Positions 1-8,917 of a stretch of 13,154 nt of DNA are shown one piece after another. The position numbers and the translations under genes are program-made. This DNA comes from Corallococcus sp. CAG:1435. GTDB taxonomy: Bacteria > Bacillota > Clostridia > Christensenellales > CAG-314. Location: positions 1-13,154 of the forward strand of contig HF998471.1 of the NCBI GenBank assembly GCA_000433775.1, written 5' to 3'. Position 1 is the stretch's first letter; each line of letters starts with the position of its first letter. Below the pieces are notes generated by a model, which was not told the origin of the DNA, made no database searches, and saw nothing but the letters and a program-made list of their open reading frames with translations.

Positions 1-145
1 AGGAAATTTTCGCCACAAAACCGCCTTGAAAGGTTGTGAAAACAGTGCAGGAGGCAAGCAGGCGTCATCGTCGGCAAAAGTCATCTTTCGGTATTTCTGC
101 AAACAGTCGACATTCTCTGACATTCAAGCAATGTGGCTCAGGTAG
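1..145. other. Left edge: short open frames on both strands, no gene assigned
   Basis: Two overlapping open frames run off the left edge. On the minus strand an ATG at 121-123 is preceded directly by an in-frame stop and reads about 41 codons leftward to the edge. Its upstream sequence has no convincing Shine-Dalgarno site. On the plus strand a frame open from base 2 ends at TAG 143-145 (about 47 codons). Neither product resembles a family I know, and open frames this short are expected by chance. One of them may be the end of a real gene lying outside the window, but the sequence does not decide which. Confidence 0.25.
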
Positions 146-331
146 TGTCTTTTTGTGTATAAAGGTTTGTCAAAAAGGGAACAGTTTTCACTAATTGCAG
201 ATTTTTTCGTAAAAATCTGTAAAGTAATAACACAAAACTGTTATTTGAGCCGTAAAACGGTGTTCAGTTTCAAATACACCTAAAATTTGTTAAAAAAATG
301 ACGAAAATTGAAACTTTTTTCAAAAAGTATC
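146..331. other. AT-rich, hairpin-rich leader region upstream of ppx, no gene seen
   Basis: I see no coding region here. The stretch is much richer in A+T than the genes. It holds the nested hairpin at 180-245, a small CCGT/ACGG stem around 251-261, and an ACTTTT/AAAAGT stem at 313-328 just upstream of the ppx promoter. None of these is followed by a clear T-run, so they are not ordinary terminators. Confidence 0.5.
180..245. other. Nested inverted repeat with an alternative pairing
   Basis: The outer arms AACAGTTTT (180-188) and AAAACTGTT (234-242) are perfect complements of 9 bp. Inside them, CAGATTTTT (198-206) and AAAAATCTG (211-219) form a second perfect 9 bp stem with a TCGT loop. A competing stem, AATAAC (226-231) with GTTATT (240-245), uses part of the outer 3' arm, so the outer and competing stems cannot form together. 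That would fit a switchable RNA leader or a protein-binding palindrome. Which of these it is, and whether the region is transcribed, cannot be told from sequence alone. Confidence 0.45.
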
Positions 332-360
332 TATACAAAGAAAATTTGTTGTGTTATAAT
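332..360 (+). promoter_or_regulatory. Probable vegetative promoter of ppx
   Basis: A perfect TATAAT -10 box at 355-360 lies 17 nt after TATACA (332-337), which matches four of six bases of the TTGACA -35 box. Transcription would start near 367, giving a 5' leader of about 85 nt before the ppx start codon. Confidence 0.7.
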
Positions 361-376
361 AACTGCGGAAGTTTTG

Positions 377-408
377 GTAAAATTTCCTTTCGCTGAAAGG
401 CATTTTAC
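377..408 (+). promoter_or_regulatory. Hairpin in the ppx 5' leader
   Basis: GTAAAAT (377-383) pairs with ATTTTAC (402-408), and CCTTTC (386-391) pairs with GAAAGG (395-400). The loop is GCT and the small internal loop is TT opposite C. The 13 bp stem lies in the predicted transcript between the promoter and the ribosome binding site. No T-run follows, so it is not a terminator. It may affect mRNA stability or bind a regulator (inference). Confidence 0.55.
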
Positions 409-450
409 TTTGCATATTACATTTTCGCCGTTTGGGCAAAGGGAAACATT

Positions 451-1962
451 ATGGAAAGAGTTGCGTTGATTGATTTGGGATCCAATACTGCAAGGCTTGT
501 CATTTACGACGTTCTTGACGGGGGCTACTTTGTCGTTGCCGAAGAGCAACACGAAGCGGTGCGTCTTGGCGAAACGGAAGCGGACGGAAGTTTGAAGCAA
601 ACACGCATGATGCAGGCCATAAGCACGTTGAAGATGTTCAAAGAAATCTGTCTGATAAAGAAGGTGGACAAGGTGTTGGCTGTGGCTACGGCGGCAGTGC
701 GCCGTGCAAGCAATCAAAAAACCTTTTTGTCTGACGTGTACAACGAAACGGGAATACGCATCACCGTGGTGTCGGAAGAGGAAGAGGCAAACTACGTCTA
801 TCAGGGAGTAATAAATTCCATGGACATTCCCCGTGGACTTATTATGGAAATAGGCGGAGGTTCCACAAAACTTGTGTATTACAACCGCAGAACAATTCTG
901 CACACCAAAATTTTTGCTTTCGGTGCGGTTACTCTTACCAACATGTTTGTTTCGGCGGACAAAACTCCCGAGCAATGTTCCGACGACATTGTAAGTTACG
1001 TCAAGTCGCAACTCGACGAAGTGGAGTGGTTCAAAGAGATAGACCCCGACACACAACTTATCGGCGTCGGAGGAAGTTGCCGCAACCTTGCCCGCATAGT
1101 GTGCAAAGTCAAAAAGTATCCGCTGGACATGGTGCACAACCTCAACATGCAGGTGGAAGACTTCAATTACATCTACAACATGATTCGCACGCTGGATTTG
1201 GACAAAAAACGCCGCATAAAGGGGTTGAGTTCCGCACGTGCCGACGTGTTCCCCGCCGCCTTGGCTTTCATCAAAGCCTTTGTCGACCACATGGGATTCA
1301 CCAAAATAATTTCTTCCGGAAGCGGTTTGCGTGAAGGAGTAATGTTCAACTACGCAGTGCCTCAGACGTTGGAAAAACCCATCAGCGACGTGTTGGGACA
1401 CAGTTTGCACGCCATGGCTTTGCACATGGGCGTGAACATCGCCCACGCCGAGCAGACATTCAATTTGTGCGTACAACTGTTCAAACAGTTGCGTGTACTG
1501 CACAAATTCCCCCGTGCCTACGTCAAAGTGCTGAGAGTTGCCGCAATGTTGCACGATATCGGCAAAACTTTCAAGTTTTACAACAACGCCAAGCACACGG
1601 CATACATGATTCTCAACAGCAATCTTTACGGTATTTCCCACAAAGATTTGGTGCTTGCCTCCTACGTTTCCGACGTAAACAACAAGGAAGAGGTAAACGT
1701 TACCGATTGGGCAAAATACAACGGAATTCTTTCCGTCGAAGACGTGGAAGCCGTCAAAAAACTTTCCGTCATTTTGCGTTTGGCTGTGGCTTTGGACGTC
1801 AGCATGCGCAACGTCGTTTCGGAAATCAGTTGCGATGTGCTGGGGGACAGCGTCATCATGAAGACGGAACTGGAAGGGGACGCAACATTGGAAATGAAAG
1901 CCGCCAGCATGGTAGCGTTCGAGTTCAAAAAGGTGTTCCGTAAAAATCTTGAAATGTTCTGA
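451..1962 (+). CDS. ppx: Ppx/GppA family phosphatase with C-terminal HD domain
   Basis: The 503-residue product is a member of the exopolyphosphatase/guanosine pentaphosphatase family. These cytosolic enzymes hydrolyse terminal phosphate from polyphosphate or pppGpp and so link phosphate storage with the stringent response. The ASKHA-fold N-terminal half shows the first phosphate motif, IDLGSNTARL (residues 7-16), the acidic E-E-E-E-A segment near residue 110, and the second phosphate motif, EIGGGS (133-138), followed by a VGGSCRNLA motif. The C-terminal part carries an HD-domain signature, MLHDIGK, with H368-D369, and a later HTAY segment. Length matches the long form of the family (about 500 residues). 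The start is supported by AAAGGGA at 438-444, 6 nt before ATG. The gene is monocistronic: its own promoter and leader hairpin precede it and a strong terminator follows. Polyphosphate versus pppGpp preference cannot be told from sequence. Confidence 0.9.
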   Translation: MERVALIDLGSNTARLVIYDVLDGGYFVVAEEQHEAVRLGETEADGSLKQTRMMQAISTLKMFKEICLIKKVDKVLAVATAAVRRASNQKTFLSDVYNETGIRITVVSEEEEANYVYQGVINSMDIPRGLIMEIGGGSTKLVYYNRRTILHTKIFAFGAVTLTNMFVSADKTPEQCSDDIVSYVKSQLDEVEWFKEIDPDTQLIGVGGSCRNLARIVCKVKKYPLDMVHNLNMQVEDFNYIYNMIRTLDLDKKRRIKGLSSARADVFPAALAFIKAFVDHMGFTKIISSGSGLREGVMFNYAVPQTLEKPISDVLGHSLHAMALHMGVNIAHAEQTFNLCVQLFKQLRVLHKFPRAYVKVLRVAAMLHDIGKTFKFYNNAKHTAYMILNSNLYGISHKDLVLASYVSDVNNKEEVNVTDWAKYNGILSVEDVEAVKKLSVILRLAVALDVSMRNVVSEISCDVLGDSVIMKTELEGDATLEMKAASMVAFEFKKVFRKNLEMF

Positions 1963-1977
1963 TAAACTTGCAATTTG

Positions 1978-2007
1978 AAAAAGACTGCGAAAAAGCAGTC
2001 TTTTTTT
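1978..2007 (+). terminator. Intrinsic terminator of ppx
   Basis: GACTGC (1983-1988) pairs with GCAGTC (1995-2000) across a GAAAAA loop. The stem is extended by A-T pairs and followed by seven T residues. It begins 16 nt after the ppx stop codon. Confidence 0.9.
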
Positions 2008-2032
2008 GTGCCGTTTTTCCATTCGACAAAAC

Positions 2033-2063
2033 AAAAAAAAGGCTGTGTACGCAGCCTTTTTTT
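2033..2063. terminator. Bidirectional intrinsic terminator in the convergent spacer
   Basis: GGCTG (2041-2045) pairs with CAGCC (2052-2056). The stem is flanked by eight A residues on the left and seven T residues on the right, so it can act on both strands. On the minus strand it is the first good terminator after the stop of the giant gene at 2177. On the plus strand it backs up the ppx terminator. Confidence 0.85.
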
Positions 2064-2094
2064 ATCTACGAAAAACCTTCTGTTTAAGAGAGAA

Positions 2095-2140
2095 GTTGCA
2101 AGAATGTTTCAAAAAACACGATACGGTTGCAAGAAACATT
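2095..2140. repeat. Short direct and inverted repeat in the convergent spacer
   Basis: GTTGCAAGAA occurs at 2095-2104 and again at 2126-2135. The bases after each copy create an inverted repeat, AATGTTTC (2103-2110) and GAAACATT (2133-2140), with a 22 nt loop. On the minus strand it would form a weak hairpin in the 3' untranslated region of the giant gene, upstream of its terminator. A function is not evident. Confidence 0.4.
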
Positions 2141-2176
2141 GACAACCACACAAAAATTAAGTACAAATTTCGCCTG

Positions 2177-5100
2177 TTACCGCAAGGCAACGGGAGAGGG
2201 GGTGTGGTCGTTTTGATTCCAATAAAGGACGTTTTCAACAAAGTGCGTAGCGTCGCCGTACACAGGTTGCCTGTCGAGGTCTAAATTGAGGGACAACTGC
2301 ATCATGTCTCTCAACAACGACATTTTTCCGTTGAGGTTGGTCAGTACAAACTGACTTTCAACGACCGTTTCGCCACTTTCCGTTGTAATCTCGTTGCTTG
2401 TTACGTCGTGCAAAATATTAAGGTTGAGCAGTCCCAAATTGGAATCGACGGGCGCAAGGTCCAAATCCAAAGTGAAAGTGTTGTTTTGGTAGGAGTAGTT
2501 TTTGAAAACATCCTCTATTGCCAAGCCGTTTCCGTCGCCACCGTCGTCCTTTGTGATAAGGTTGTTTATCCAACTGCTGAAATTCACCATTTGAAGGATG
2601 TATTCCGTCGGATTTTGTGCAAATTCTTCCACCGACATTTCGGCGTAGTAGTTGCGTTCTTCCATTTTAATGCCGAACCAACCGCTTTTTACGTAGGAAT
2701 TGCGCACGATTGTTATGCGTTGCGTTGCGCCGTTGAAGTACAGGTAACTGTCCCCTCCGTAATCGTTGAAAGCGGCGTTCACAAGGCTCACAAGGCTTTG
2801 TTTGGGGCGGGAAAGTTTCACCGTAAAGTACACGCAGTCGGTGCTTTCGGGGTCGTTTGCGTCTTTGGGGTAGATGTCCACACGGGCATTCAAACCCATT
2901 TCCACGTTTTCTTTGATGATTCCTATCAGCGACAAATCGGCGGTAACGGTGCCGTCAATGGCAAAAGTGGTTTTGTCCGCCGTGTCCAACAGGGCTTTAA
3001 GCAGTTCTTTTATGCTGTCGAAGTTGATGTGACTGTCGGCACTGTTTGTTTCAAGATAGTTTTTGATGTGCGCAACTACTGCGTATTTGTCCCTGTCGTG
3101 TGCGCCTTCCTCCACCTGCTGTTGCAAATCCGATGCGCTAACGGCAACGCCGCACAGGGTGAGGTTGTAAGCAGAGGAGTAGGGGTTGTTTTCGCCGTAG
3201 GAAATTTGCAACCAATCCAGTACCAGGCTGGACTGCGTTTTACTGACGGTCATGGAAATGTCGCCAAGGTCGTTAAGCAAAACTCCTCCGTTCAATGTCA
3301 GGCTGAACTTGCCGTCTGCGTAGGCGACCTGTCTGATAACGGTGGAGTAATCTATTTTCTGTACGTTTGCCGTTGCGTCGTCCTTTGCCGAAAGCAACAT
3401 ATTCAGCAACGCATCTATTTGAGGTACAACTTCACGCAGTTGGTCAAACAAATCCACACACTCGGCAATTTTTGCCGTTTCGGCGGAAACTTTAAGGGTA
3501 TTGTTGTAGGTGATGTAAATTCTGCCGTCGATGTACATTGCGTCCAACGTTGCAAAGTCTTCCGCAACACCGTTTACCACCTTTTTGACGTCCAGAAACG
3601 CCCTGAGCGCAAACATATCGGCGTAGTTGCGGTTGTAGTAAAATTCTACAAACGAGCCGGCATTTATGCGGTAGACGGAGGGTAACGTTCCGTCCTTGGG
3701 CGTTACCGAAAATTCGCTGTCTAGGGTGAAGTCGAAACGCCAACTGTTGGTGTGAATAAGCACGTCAATGGTGGGCAGGAAATCGCCCAACACTTTGTCG
3801 ATTTGCACAAAGGATTCCTCGTTGAAGTCGTCGAAAATCACCTCTTCGAAGTTGGGTTTTGCGCTTATTTGTTTGTCCAAAGCGGCGATGTTTGCCGTTA
3901 CCGATGTAATTAGCGGTTGTTCGCCCCCGCTGATGTTTACTGTAACGGGAATACCCGCCAACTGCAATTCAGCCGTCAGGGTGTTTTTCTGTGCGTCTGC
4001 AAAGAGGTTCAGGCTGTCCAACAGTTGTTTTACGTCCGGGGAAATGGAAGGCGACGCCGACGATTCGCCATGCTGTGCGGAGGGATCGGCAAATTGTTTC
4101 ACTATGTCGTCGATGCGCTGTACAATCTCGGAAATTACCGAAATATCTCCCATCACACGTATATCCTGCCCCTTTTGCACCTTAAACACGTTGTTGCTGT
4201 ACAGGATGTTGAGTTCGCCCAACTTGAAGCGGTACACGTTTTCCAGCAAATTCAGTTGTGCGTAAAGAATGTTGTTGTCGTCTATTTTCACAATGAGGTT
4301 GGTGGAAAAGTCCTTGTCGGGCAACGTTACGGCTTGCGGGTTGCAGTTTACTTCGACGGTAACGTTTGCGGAAACCTCTCCCACCGTCAGATTGTTTACT
4401 GAAAGGGCAAGTTTGTCGGTAGCGCAAAGTGTAGCGTCAAATTGCGACAATCCCAAAATGCTTGCGTCAAAAGTGAGTGCAAGTGCGCCGTTTTCAAAAC
4501 TAAAGCCCTTCACAAGCGTTGAAATGTCGGCGTCTTTAAGCGTTGCCACGTTGCTTATTGCGTCCAGCAACACGTCCAGATTTTTGTTGTAGCCGTACAG
4601 TTCGGAAAGTATATTTGAAGGGTTTGTTTCCGAAGAGGAAGATACGTTAAGCGCAATGTCCAAACCGTTCACCGTTGCGTACAAAACGCCGTCCGACAGC
4701 CATATTTCCGCTTTCAAAGCGTTTACACCCTTGTAGTTGAGAGTTGCGTCTACAAACAGTTGCACTCCGCTTGTTGCCTTGGTGTTGAGGTACACTTTTG
4801 CGGTAACGGTGCAGCCGTTTGAAAGCAGTTGTCCGTCAATTTCAAAGAGGTAACTTTCGGCATTTACAAGTTGCTGTATTTGCGGAGCAAAAGTTTGCGC
4901 CACGTCCACAATGTCGGTAAAGTTGCCCGAGGTGTCCACGTCGGCAATTTCCACAGAGGTAGGCATTGCCGTGATGTCAAGCGTGCCAAATACAACGTTG
5001 GCATGCGTCAGTTGCGCCCTTTCGTCGAAGCAAACCGTTATGTCGGTGTCGGCAACGGTAACCGTCAGGTCAAATCCGTTGTCGGAAAGTTGCAGACGCA

Positions 5101-8050
5101 GGCTGTTTACAATGTCTTTTACGTTCAACGTTATGTCGGCAGTTGTTCCGATATCGGTAAAGCGGGCAATTTCCTGCAAAAGTTGATTCAACCTGTCGAG
5201 GGGCAGGCACAGTTTTGCCTGTCCGCACACAAGGTACACAACGCCGTTTTCAAGGGCAAATTGCGCTTGTGTGTTTCCCAAAGTAACTGTACCTTTTGCG
5301 GACATTGTTCTTATGTCTATTTCCGCAACAGCCGTGGCAAAGTTTCCGATATTCACCGCAAGTTTTGTAACGTAACTGCTTTGCGGTGCCACAACTTCAT
5401 TTACATCGGCAGTTATCTGTGCGCTCAGGCTGTTTACGGTAACTTTCCCCAATGCGAGGTTTGTTACTTCCAAAGACGGAGTACCGTCAAAGCAAAGGGC
5501 AAACTTGTTAAGCCCCAACGTTGTACCGTCAATTTCCGCTCTCCAAAAATTGCCGTCGTGGGAAAGAGACTGCACAATATCGGCTAATCTGGCGTTTTCG
5601 ATGTTTTGTGTTACGCCTGAAAGCGTGTCCAGCACGCTGTCCAAAACGTCGTTGTAGCCTTTAAGACTTTCCAGCGTTTGCGCAAAACTTCCGACAGTGT
5701 CTGGCGTTGCAATGTCCACGGCAAAACGTATACCGTTAATTTCGGCGTACAGGGTGCCTTCCACAAAATAGATTTGTGCAACGACAACGGTGGTTGACTG
5801 CTGTTTGACGGTGGCGTCAATGTACAGTCCGTTGCGGTAACGCAATGCAACTTGCGCAAAGTACACCTTGCCGTCAACGGTAATTTCCGTCTGAACATTT
5901 GCGCCGACGCCCTTTGCTTGAGAAAACTGTCTGACAAGCGCAACAATTTGTTCTACAAGCGGCGCACCGTCAATAAAGCCGTCGGTGTTCAAAGGTGGAA
6001 CTCTTTCCGTCGAAGGCTGTGCCTGCAAAGTAAAGTTGCCGAGATTTGCCGTTATCTGTTGCAAAGTAACGGCGTTTTCATTTCTTTCAAATTGTGCCGT
6101 AACGGTTACTTCACCTACGGACAGCGACAAAGTGGGGGTACTGTCGGCGAGGTTTATTTGCAACGAGTTGAGAATTGTTGCAATGTCCGTCGTGGGCAAA
6201 GAGGAATCCAAGCCCAACTCCGAAAGCAGTTGCGCAATTTGTTCTTTGCCAAGGCTTATTGCCACATTGCCCGTTTTGATGTACGCCGTGCCGTCGGCGT
6301 AAAGCAACTTCACAACATCGTTGGCAATTTGTACGTCGGCGCAAATTTCTCCCTTCAACAGGTCGGCGGTAAGTTGGAATGTTATTCCGTTTGCGCTTCC
6401 GCTGAGATTCACTGCGTAGTCGTCGCCATTTGGCACGCTTACCTGTTGCGAGGTTGCCTCCACGCCCAGTGTGGCGTGCAAGGTTATGTCGGCAATGCTC
6501 AATTGTTCTATTTTTGCGGAAAGTTTTTCATCCTCAGTCCACAGCGAAAGGTCCACGGTGCCTATTCCGATAAATGCGCCGTTTACCGTTGTTTGCAAAA
6601 CTCCGTTGTTGTAAGTAAGATTGCCCAACAGCGTGGCAAAGTCCACTTGCGACAGTTGCAGATTCTGAATTTTGTTTACAATCCGAGTAATTTCCCCGAT
6701 AATTGCGTCCAATGTGGCGTTGCCCGTTTGAAGAGGTATTGTTTCGCCCTGTTGCGGAAGTTCAAAGGCGGCTTTCACGCCATTTATTTGCAGGAAAATT
6801 TTGCCGTCGGCAAACACTATGTCGGCGTTTGCCAGCGTTACGCCATTTTCAAAAATGTCGGCGACTGCGCTTACGTTGCCCGTTCCGTCAATGAGAATGT
6901 TGCCTGCTATGCGAAAATCTTTCCCGTCGACGTTTGCCACGGCGTCAATTTCCGCACTGTATCCCTGCGCCTGCAACAAAGAAACTATCGACGGGGCAAA
7001 TTGTTTTGCCATTTGCGTTACGTCGGTGTATTCGTCGGCGTTTCCTATTTGCGGAAGTTGGTTTTGGCTTGGTTGCAGCGTTGCGGTAATGTCCGACAAC
7101 TGCACCGTTACGCTGTGAAGCATCCAACCTTCGGCATCCGAAACAAGCAAAGCCTCAATGTAAATGTCCTCAAACGTTGCGGAAAATTTCACGCCGTCCT
7201 TTGTTTTTTGTGCGGTAACGGAAGAAAGAGCGGCAAGCACATCCTGCAACGACAACTGCGGCATTTGGATGTTTTCACCCAAAAGAGGTTGGAAAAGTTG
7301 TAGCAGTTGCGGAATACTGTCCACGTCCAATCTGACTTTCGCCTGACCTAGTTGCGCAAACAGCACGTTGTCTTTCAGCGTTGCCGTAAGTTGTCCCATT
7401 TTCACGTGCAAAGCGCAAGAGGCAATGTCAAACATCACGTCGGCGGATATATCGCCTACCGTTGCCGTTGCCGAGATTGCGCCGTTTTGTATAAGTTGCG
7501 TCAATCCCAAAATTTCCGGATATTCGCCCGTTTGTTGGGGCATTGTCCACTGTGAACAGGGCACAATGCTCAAACTAACATCGCCAAGCGTTGCAGTGGC
7601 ATGCGTAAAGGTGTACTTTTCTTCAACTTTTGTGGCAAAAAGTTTGATTTCCGCCGATATGTCGCCAAGTTGCAACGGAATGGTAACGCAGTTTTTGTCG
7701 CCCTCCGTTTGCAACGTCATTTGCGCAAGCAGTTGTTCGGCGTCGATTTGCGGCAAATCGTCTCCCGACAGGGTGCCGATAAATTGCAGAATGCCCTCAA
7801 CGGTGGTGCTTGCCTTGAAATCCTGGTAGGTTACAAACATCTTTCCCGAAGAGTAAGAAAGGTACATGCTTTCGCCCAGTTTAACGTCGGCGGCAATGTT
7901 TTTTGTGTTCTGAATGTCCAGCGTCAATGCCAACTGCGCCGTGGCAACGGTGTCGTTAAGACGTGTTGCGGCAATCTCGGCGTACAGTTTTTCTCCTTGA
8001 AGATAACTGTCAAACATGGAAAGTACCACGTCCAATGCAGTCGGTTGTTT
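2177..8050 (-). repeat. Six tandem protein modules inside the giant gene
   Basis: Approximate module starts, in residues counted from the chosen ATG, are 290, 627, 977, 1327, 1694 and 1965. The first signature (acidic residue, G, K/T/V/R, hydrophobic, Y/F, then N-G) falls near residues 355, 702, 1048, 1406, 1795 and 2053. About 66-87 residues later, in modules 2 to 6, comes a second signature, for example LTYNNGVLQ, LSHDGNFWRAE, FSFENGALAL, VAYADGKFSL and YSYQNNTFTL. A third signature (hydrophobic, G-Q-A-K or similar, then a helix ending QLL) occurs near 514, 872, 1220 and 1572, so modules 1-4 have two halves. The last two modules lack a clear second half. Identity between copies is low, so this is an old duplication. 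Positions are hand-estimated to within several residues. Confidence 0.75.
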
Positions 8051-8917
8051 GCTTTGGTTCCCGCCTGCCTGCACGTCGAAAAAGCCTTCGAAAAATTCCT
8101 TTTCCGGCAAATCTCCGTCGTAGCCGAAGTTGTCAAATGTTTCCGTCAGACTTTCCTTGCAGGGAATACCTCCCAACATGGGGACGTTGTATTCGCAATC
8201 CGTGGTTACGGTGTGTACACGGAAGTTTTCGTCCATTGTTACCACAAGTTCCGCTTTGGAAAAGGTGGCAAATCCCGTAAGACCGGAGTTGTTGCGCATT
8301 TCGTACAAGACAAAGTAGGGCGCAATGGTGCAGTCCAACACATAGCGGAAGGTGTACATGTTCCCTTCCTTTTTTTCCAACGTCGCACCAATAACGGATT
8401 TGTCGTTGAGGATGTATCCCGTCAGTCCGTCGTTGCGGTAGCCGATTTTTTCCGCCCACGCCTCTTCCGTGTACTTGTAGGCAGTGTCTTCCCATTGCAC
8501 TTCGTCAAGCGACGACACTTTCACTGCGCTTCTGGAAAGGTAGTTGTCTTCCCATATGTACAGTTGTTCGCCAAATTTTACAAGCGAACTGTAACTTGTG
8601 GCTTGTTTGAAAACGTTGTGTCCCACAACGGTGCGTTTGGATGCAACTCCCTGCGAAACGCCCATAGACGTGCTTGTTCCCACGGTAGTGCCGGTAAATC
8701 CGCCGCTACGTTGCAATTCTCCTGCCGCAACAAACAAACTTTCCTTTGCAGAAAGCGTTTCCGGCGTTGCTCCCTGCGGTTTTTCCAAAAGGGTGCTTAC
8801 CGTATCTCCCTGAGGAGGCGTCGGCGGTTGTGCGCTTTGTTTGTCGTTCAAAGCAAACACAACTCCCGTGGAAATCATTATTAACGCCAATATTCCGCAA
8901 ACGATTTTTATTTTCAT
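2177..8917 (-). CDS. Giant exported repeat protein, unknown function (about 2246 aa)
   Basis: I do not recognise the family. Start chosen at ATG 8915-8917: a GGGAG site (8924-8928) sits 6 nt upstream, and the product then begins with a signal peptide (MKIKIVCGILALIMISTG, then VVFA with a plausible signal peptidase I site near residue 24). No lipobox cysteine is present. An upstream in-frame start at 8950 would put 11 polar residues before the signal sequence. After a Q/P-rich linker and a distinct N-terminal domain (about 60-285) come six degenerate modules of about 350 residues. Each carries a signature such as ADGKIFLQING, VEGTLYAEING, SDGVLYATVNG or IDGRIYITYNN. Composition is rich in A, V, T, L, N, D and Q with few cysteines and alternating hydrophobic residues, suggesting mostly beta structure. 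No C-terminal membrane segment, LPXTG motif or surface-layer domain is seen, so the protein is probably secreted or loosely wall-associated. It is divergent from minD with its own promoter. Confidence 0.85.
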   Translation of the reverse strand: MKIKIVCGILALIMISTGVVFALNDKQSAQPPTPPQGDTVSTLLEKPQGATPETLSAKESLFVAAGELQRSGGFTGTTVGTSTSMGVSQGVASKRTVVGHNVFKQATSYSSLVKFGEQLYIWEDNYLSRSAVKVSSLDEVQWEDTAYKYTEEAWAEKIGYRNDGLTGYILNDKSVIGATLEKKEGNMYTFRYVLDCTIAPYFVLYEMRNNSGLTGFATFSKAELVVTMDENFRVHTVTTDCEYNVPMLGGIPCKESLTETFDNFGYDGDLPEKEFFEGFFDVQAGGNQSKQPTALDVVLSMFDSYLQGEKLYAEIAATRLNDTVATAQLALTLDIQNTKNIAADVKLGESMYLSYSSGKMFVTYQDFKASTTVEGILQFIGTLSGDDLPQIDAEQLLAQMTLQTEGDKNCVTIPLQLGDISAEIKLFATKVEEKYTFTHATATLGDVSLSIVPCSQWTMPQQTGEYPEILGLTQLIQNGAISATATVGDISADVMFDIASCALHVKMGQLTATLKDNVLFAQLGQAKVRLDVDSIPQLLQLFQPLLGENIQMPQLSLQDVLAALSSVTAQKTKDGVKFSATFEDIYIEALLVSDAEGWMLHSVTVQLSDITATLQPSQNQLPQIGNADEYTDVTQMAKQFAPSIVSLLQAQGYSAEIDAVANVDGKDFRIAGNILIDGTGNVSAVADIFENGVTLANADIVFADGKIFLQINGVKAAFELPQQGETIPLQTGNATLDAIIGEITRIVNKIQNLQLSQVDFATLLGNLTYNNGVLQTTVNGAFIGIGTVDLSLWTEDEKLSAKIEQLSIADITLHATLGVEATSQQVSVPNGDDYAVNLSGSANGITFQLTADLLKGEICADVQIANDVVKLLYADGTAYIKTGNVAISLGKEQIAQLLSELGLDSSLPTTDIATILNSLQINLADSTPTLSLSVGEVTVTAQFERNENAVTLQQITANLGNFTLQAQPSTERVPPLNTDGFIDGAPLVEQIVALVRQFSQAKGVGANVQTEITVDGKVYFAQVALRYRNGLYIDATVKQQSTTVVVAQIYFVEGTLYAEINGIRFAVDIATPDTVGSFAQTLESLKGYNDVLDSVLDTLSGVTQNIENARLADIVQSLSHDGNFWRAEIDGTTLGLNKFALCFDGTPSLEVTNLALGKVTVNSLSAQITADVNEVVAPQSSYVTKLAVNIGNFATAVAEIDIRTMSAKGTVTLGNTQAQFALENGVVYLVCGQAKLCLPLDRLNQLLQEIARFTDIGTTADITLNVKDIVNSLRLQLSDNGFDLTVTVADTDITVCFDERAQLTHANVVFGTLDITAMPTSVEIADVDTSGNFTDIVDVAQTFAPQIQQLVNAESYLFEIDGQLLSNGCTVTAKVYLNTKATSGVQLFVDATLNYKGVNALKAEIWLSDGVLYATVNGLDIALNVSSSSETNPSNILSELYGYNKNLDVLLDAISNVATLKDADISTLVKGFSFENGALALTFDASILGLSQFDATLCATDKLALSVNNLTVGEVSANVTVEVNCNPQAVTLPDKDFSTNLIVKIDDNNILYAQLNLLENVYRFKLGELNILYSNNVFKVQKGQDIRVMGDISVISEIVQRIDDIVKQFADPSAQHGESSASPSISPDVKQLLDSLNLFADAQKNTLTAELQLAGIPVTVNISGGEQPLITSVTANIAALDKQISAKPNFEEVIFDDFNEESFVQIDKVLGDFLPTIDVLIHTNSWRFDFTLDSEFSVTPKDGTLPSVYRINAGSFVEFYYNRNYADMFALRAFLDVKKVVNGVAEDFATLDAMYIDGRIYITYNNTLKVSAETAKIAECVDLFDQLREVVPQIDALLNMLLSAKDDATANVQKIDYSTVIRQVAYADGKFSLTLNGGVLLNDLGDISMTVSKTQSSLVLDWLQISYGENNPYSSAYNLTLCGVAVSASDLQQQVEEGAHDRDKYAVVAHIKNYLETNSADSHINFDSIKELLKALLDTADKTTFAIDGTVTADLSLIGIIKENVEMGLNARVDIYPKDANDPESTDCVYFTVKLSRPKQSLVSLVNAAFNDYGGDSYLYFNGATQRITIVRNSYVKSGWFGIKMEERNYYAEMSVEEFAQNPTEYILQMVNFSSWINNLITKDDGGDGNGLAIEDVFKNYSYQNNTFTLDLDLAPVDSNLGLLNLNILHDVTSNEITTESGETVVESQFVLTNLNGKMSLLRDMMQLSLNLDLDRQPVYGDATHFVENVLYWNQNDHTPSPVALR

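Noticed and set aside
180..330. Replication origin in the AT-rich region before ppx
   Set aside because: No cluster of DnaA-box-like TTATCCACA sites is visible and no replication genes are nearby.
331..2034. Long minus-strand open frame of 567 codons opposite ppx
   Set aside because: It is antisense to a well-supported Ppx/GppA gene, covers that gene's promoter and terminator, and has a His/Val/Phe-rich composition typical of reverse-strand shadows.
2408..8884. Several plus-strand open frames of 250-483 codons inside the giant gene
   Set aside because: They are antisense to one continuous, signal-peptide-bearing reading frame with internal repeats, they lack ribosome binding sites, and their Cys/Arg/His-rich products look like codon-bias artefacts.
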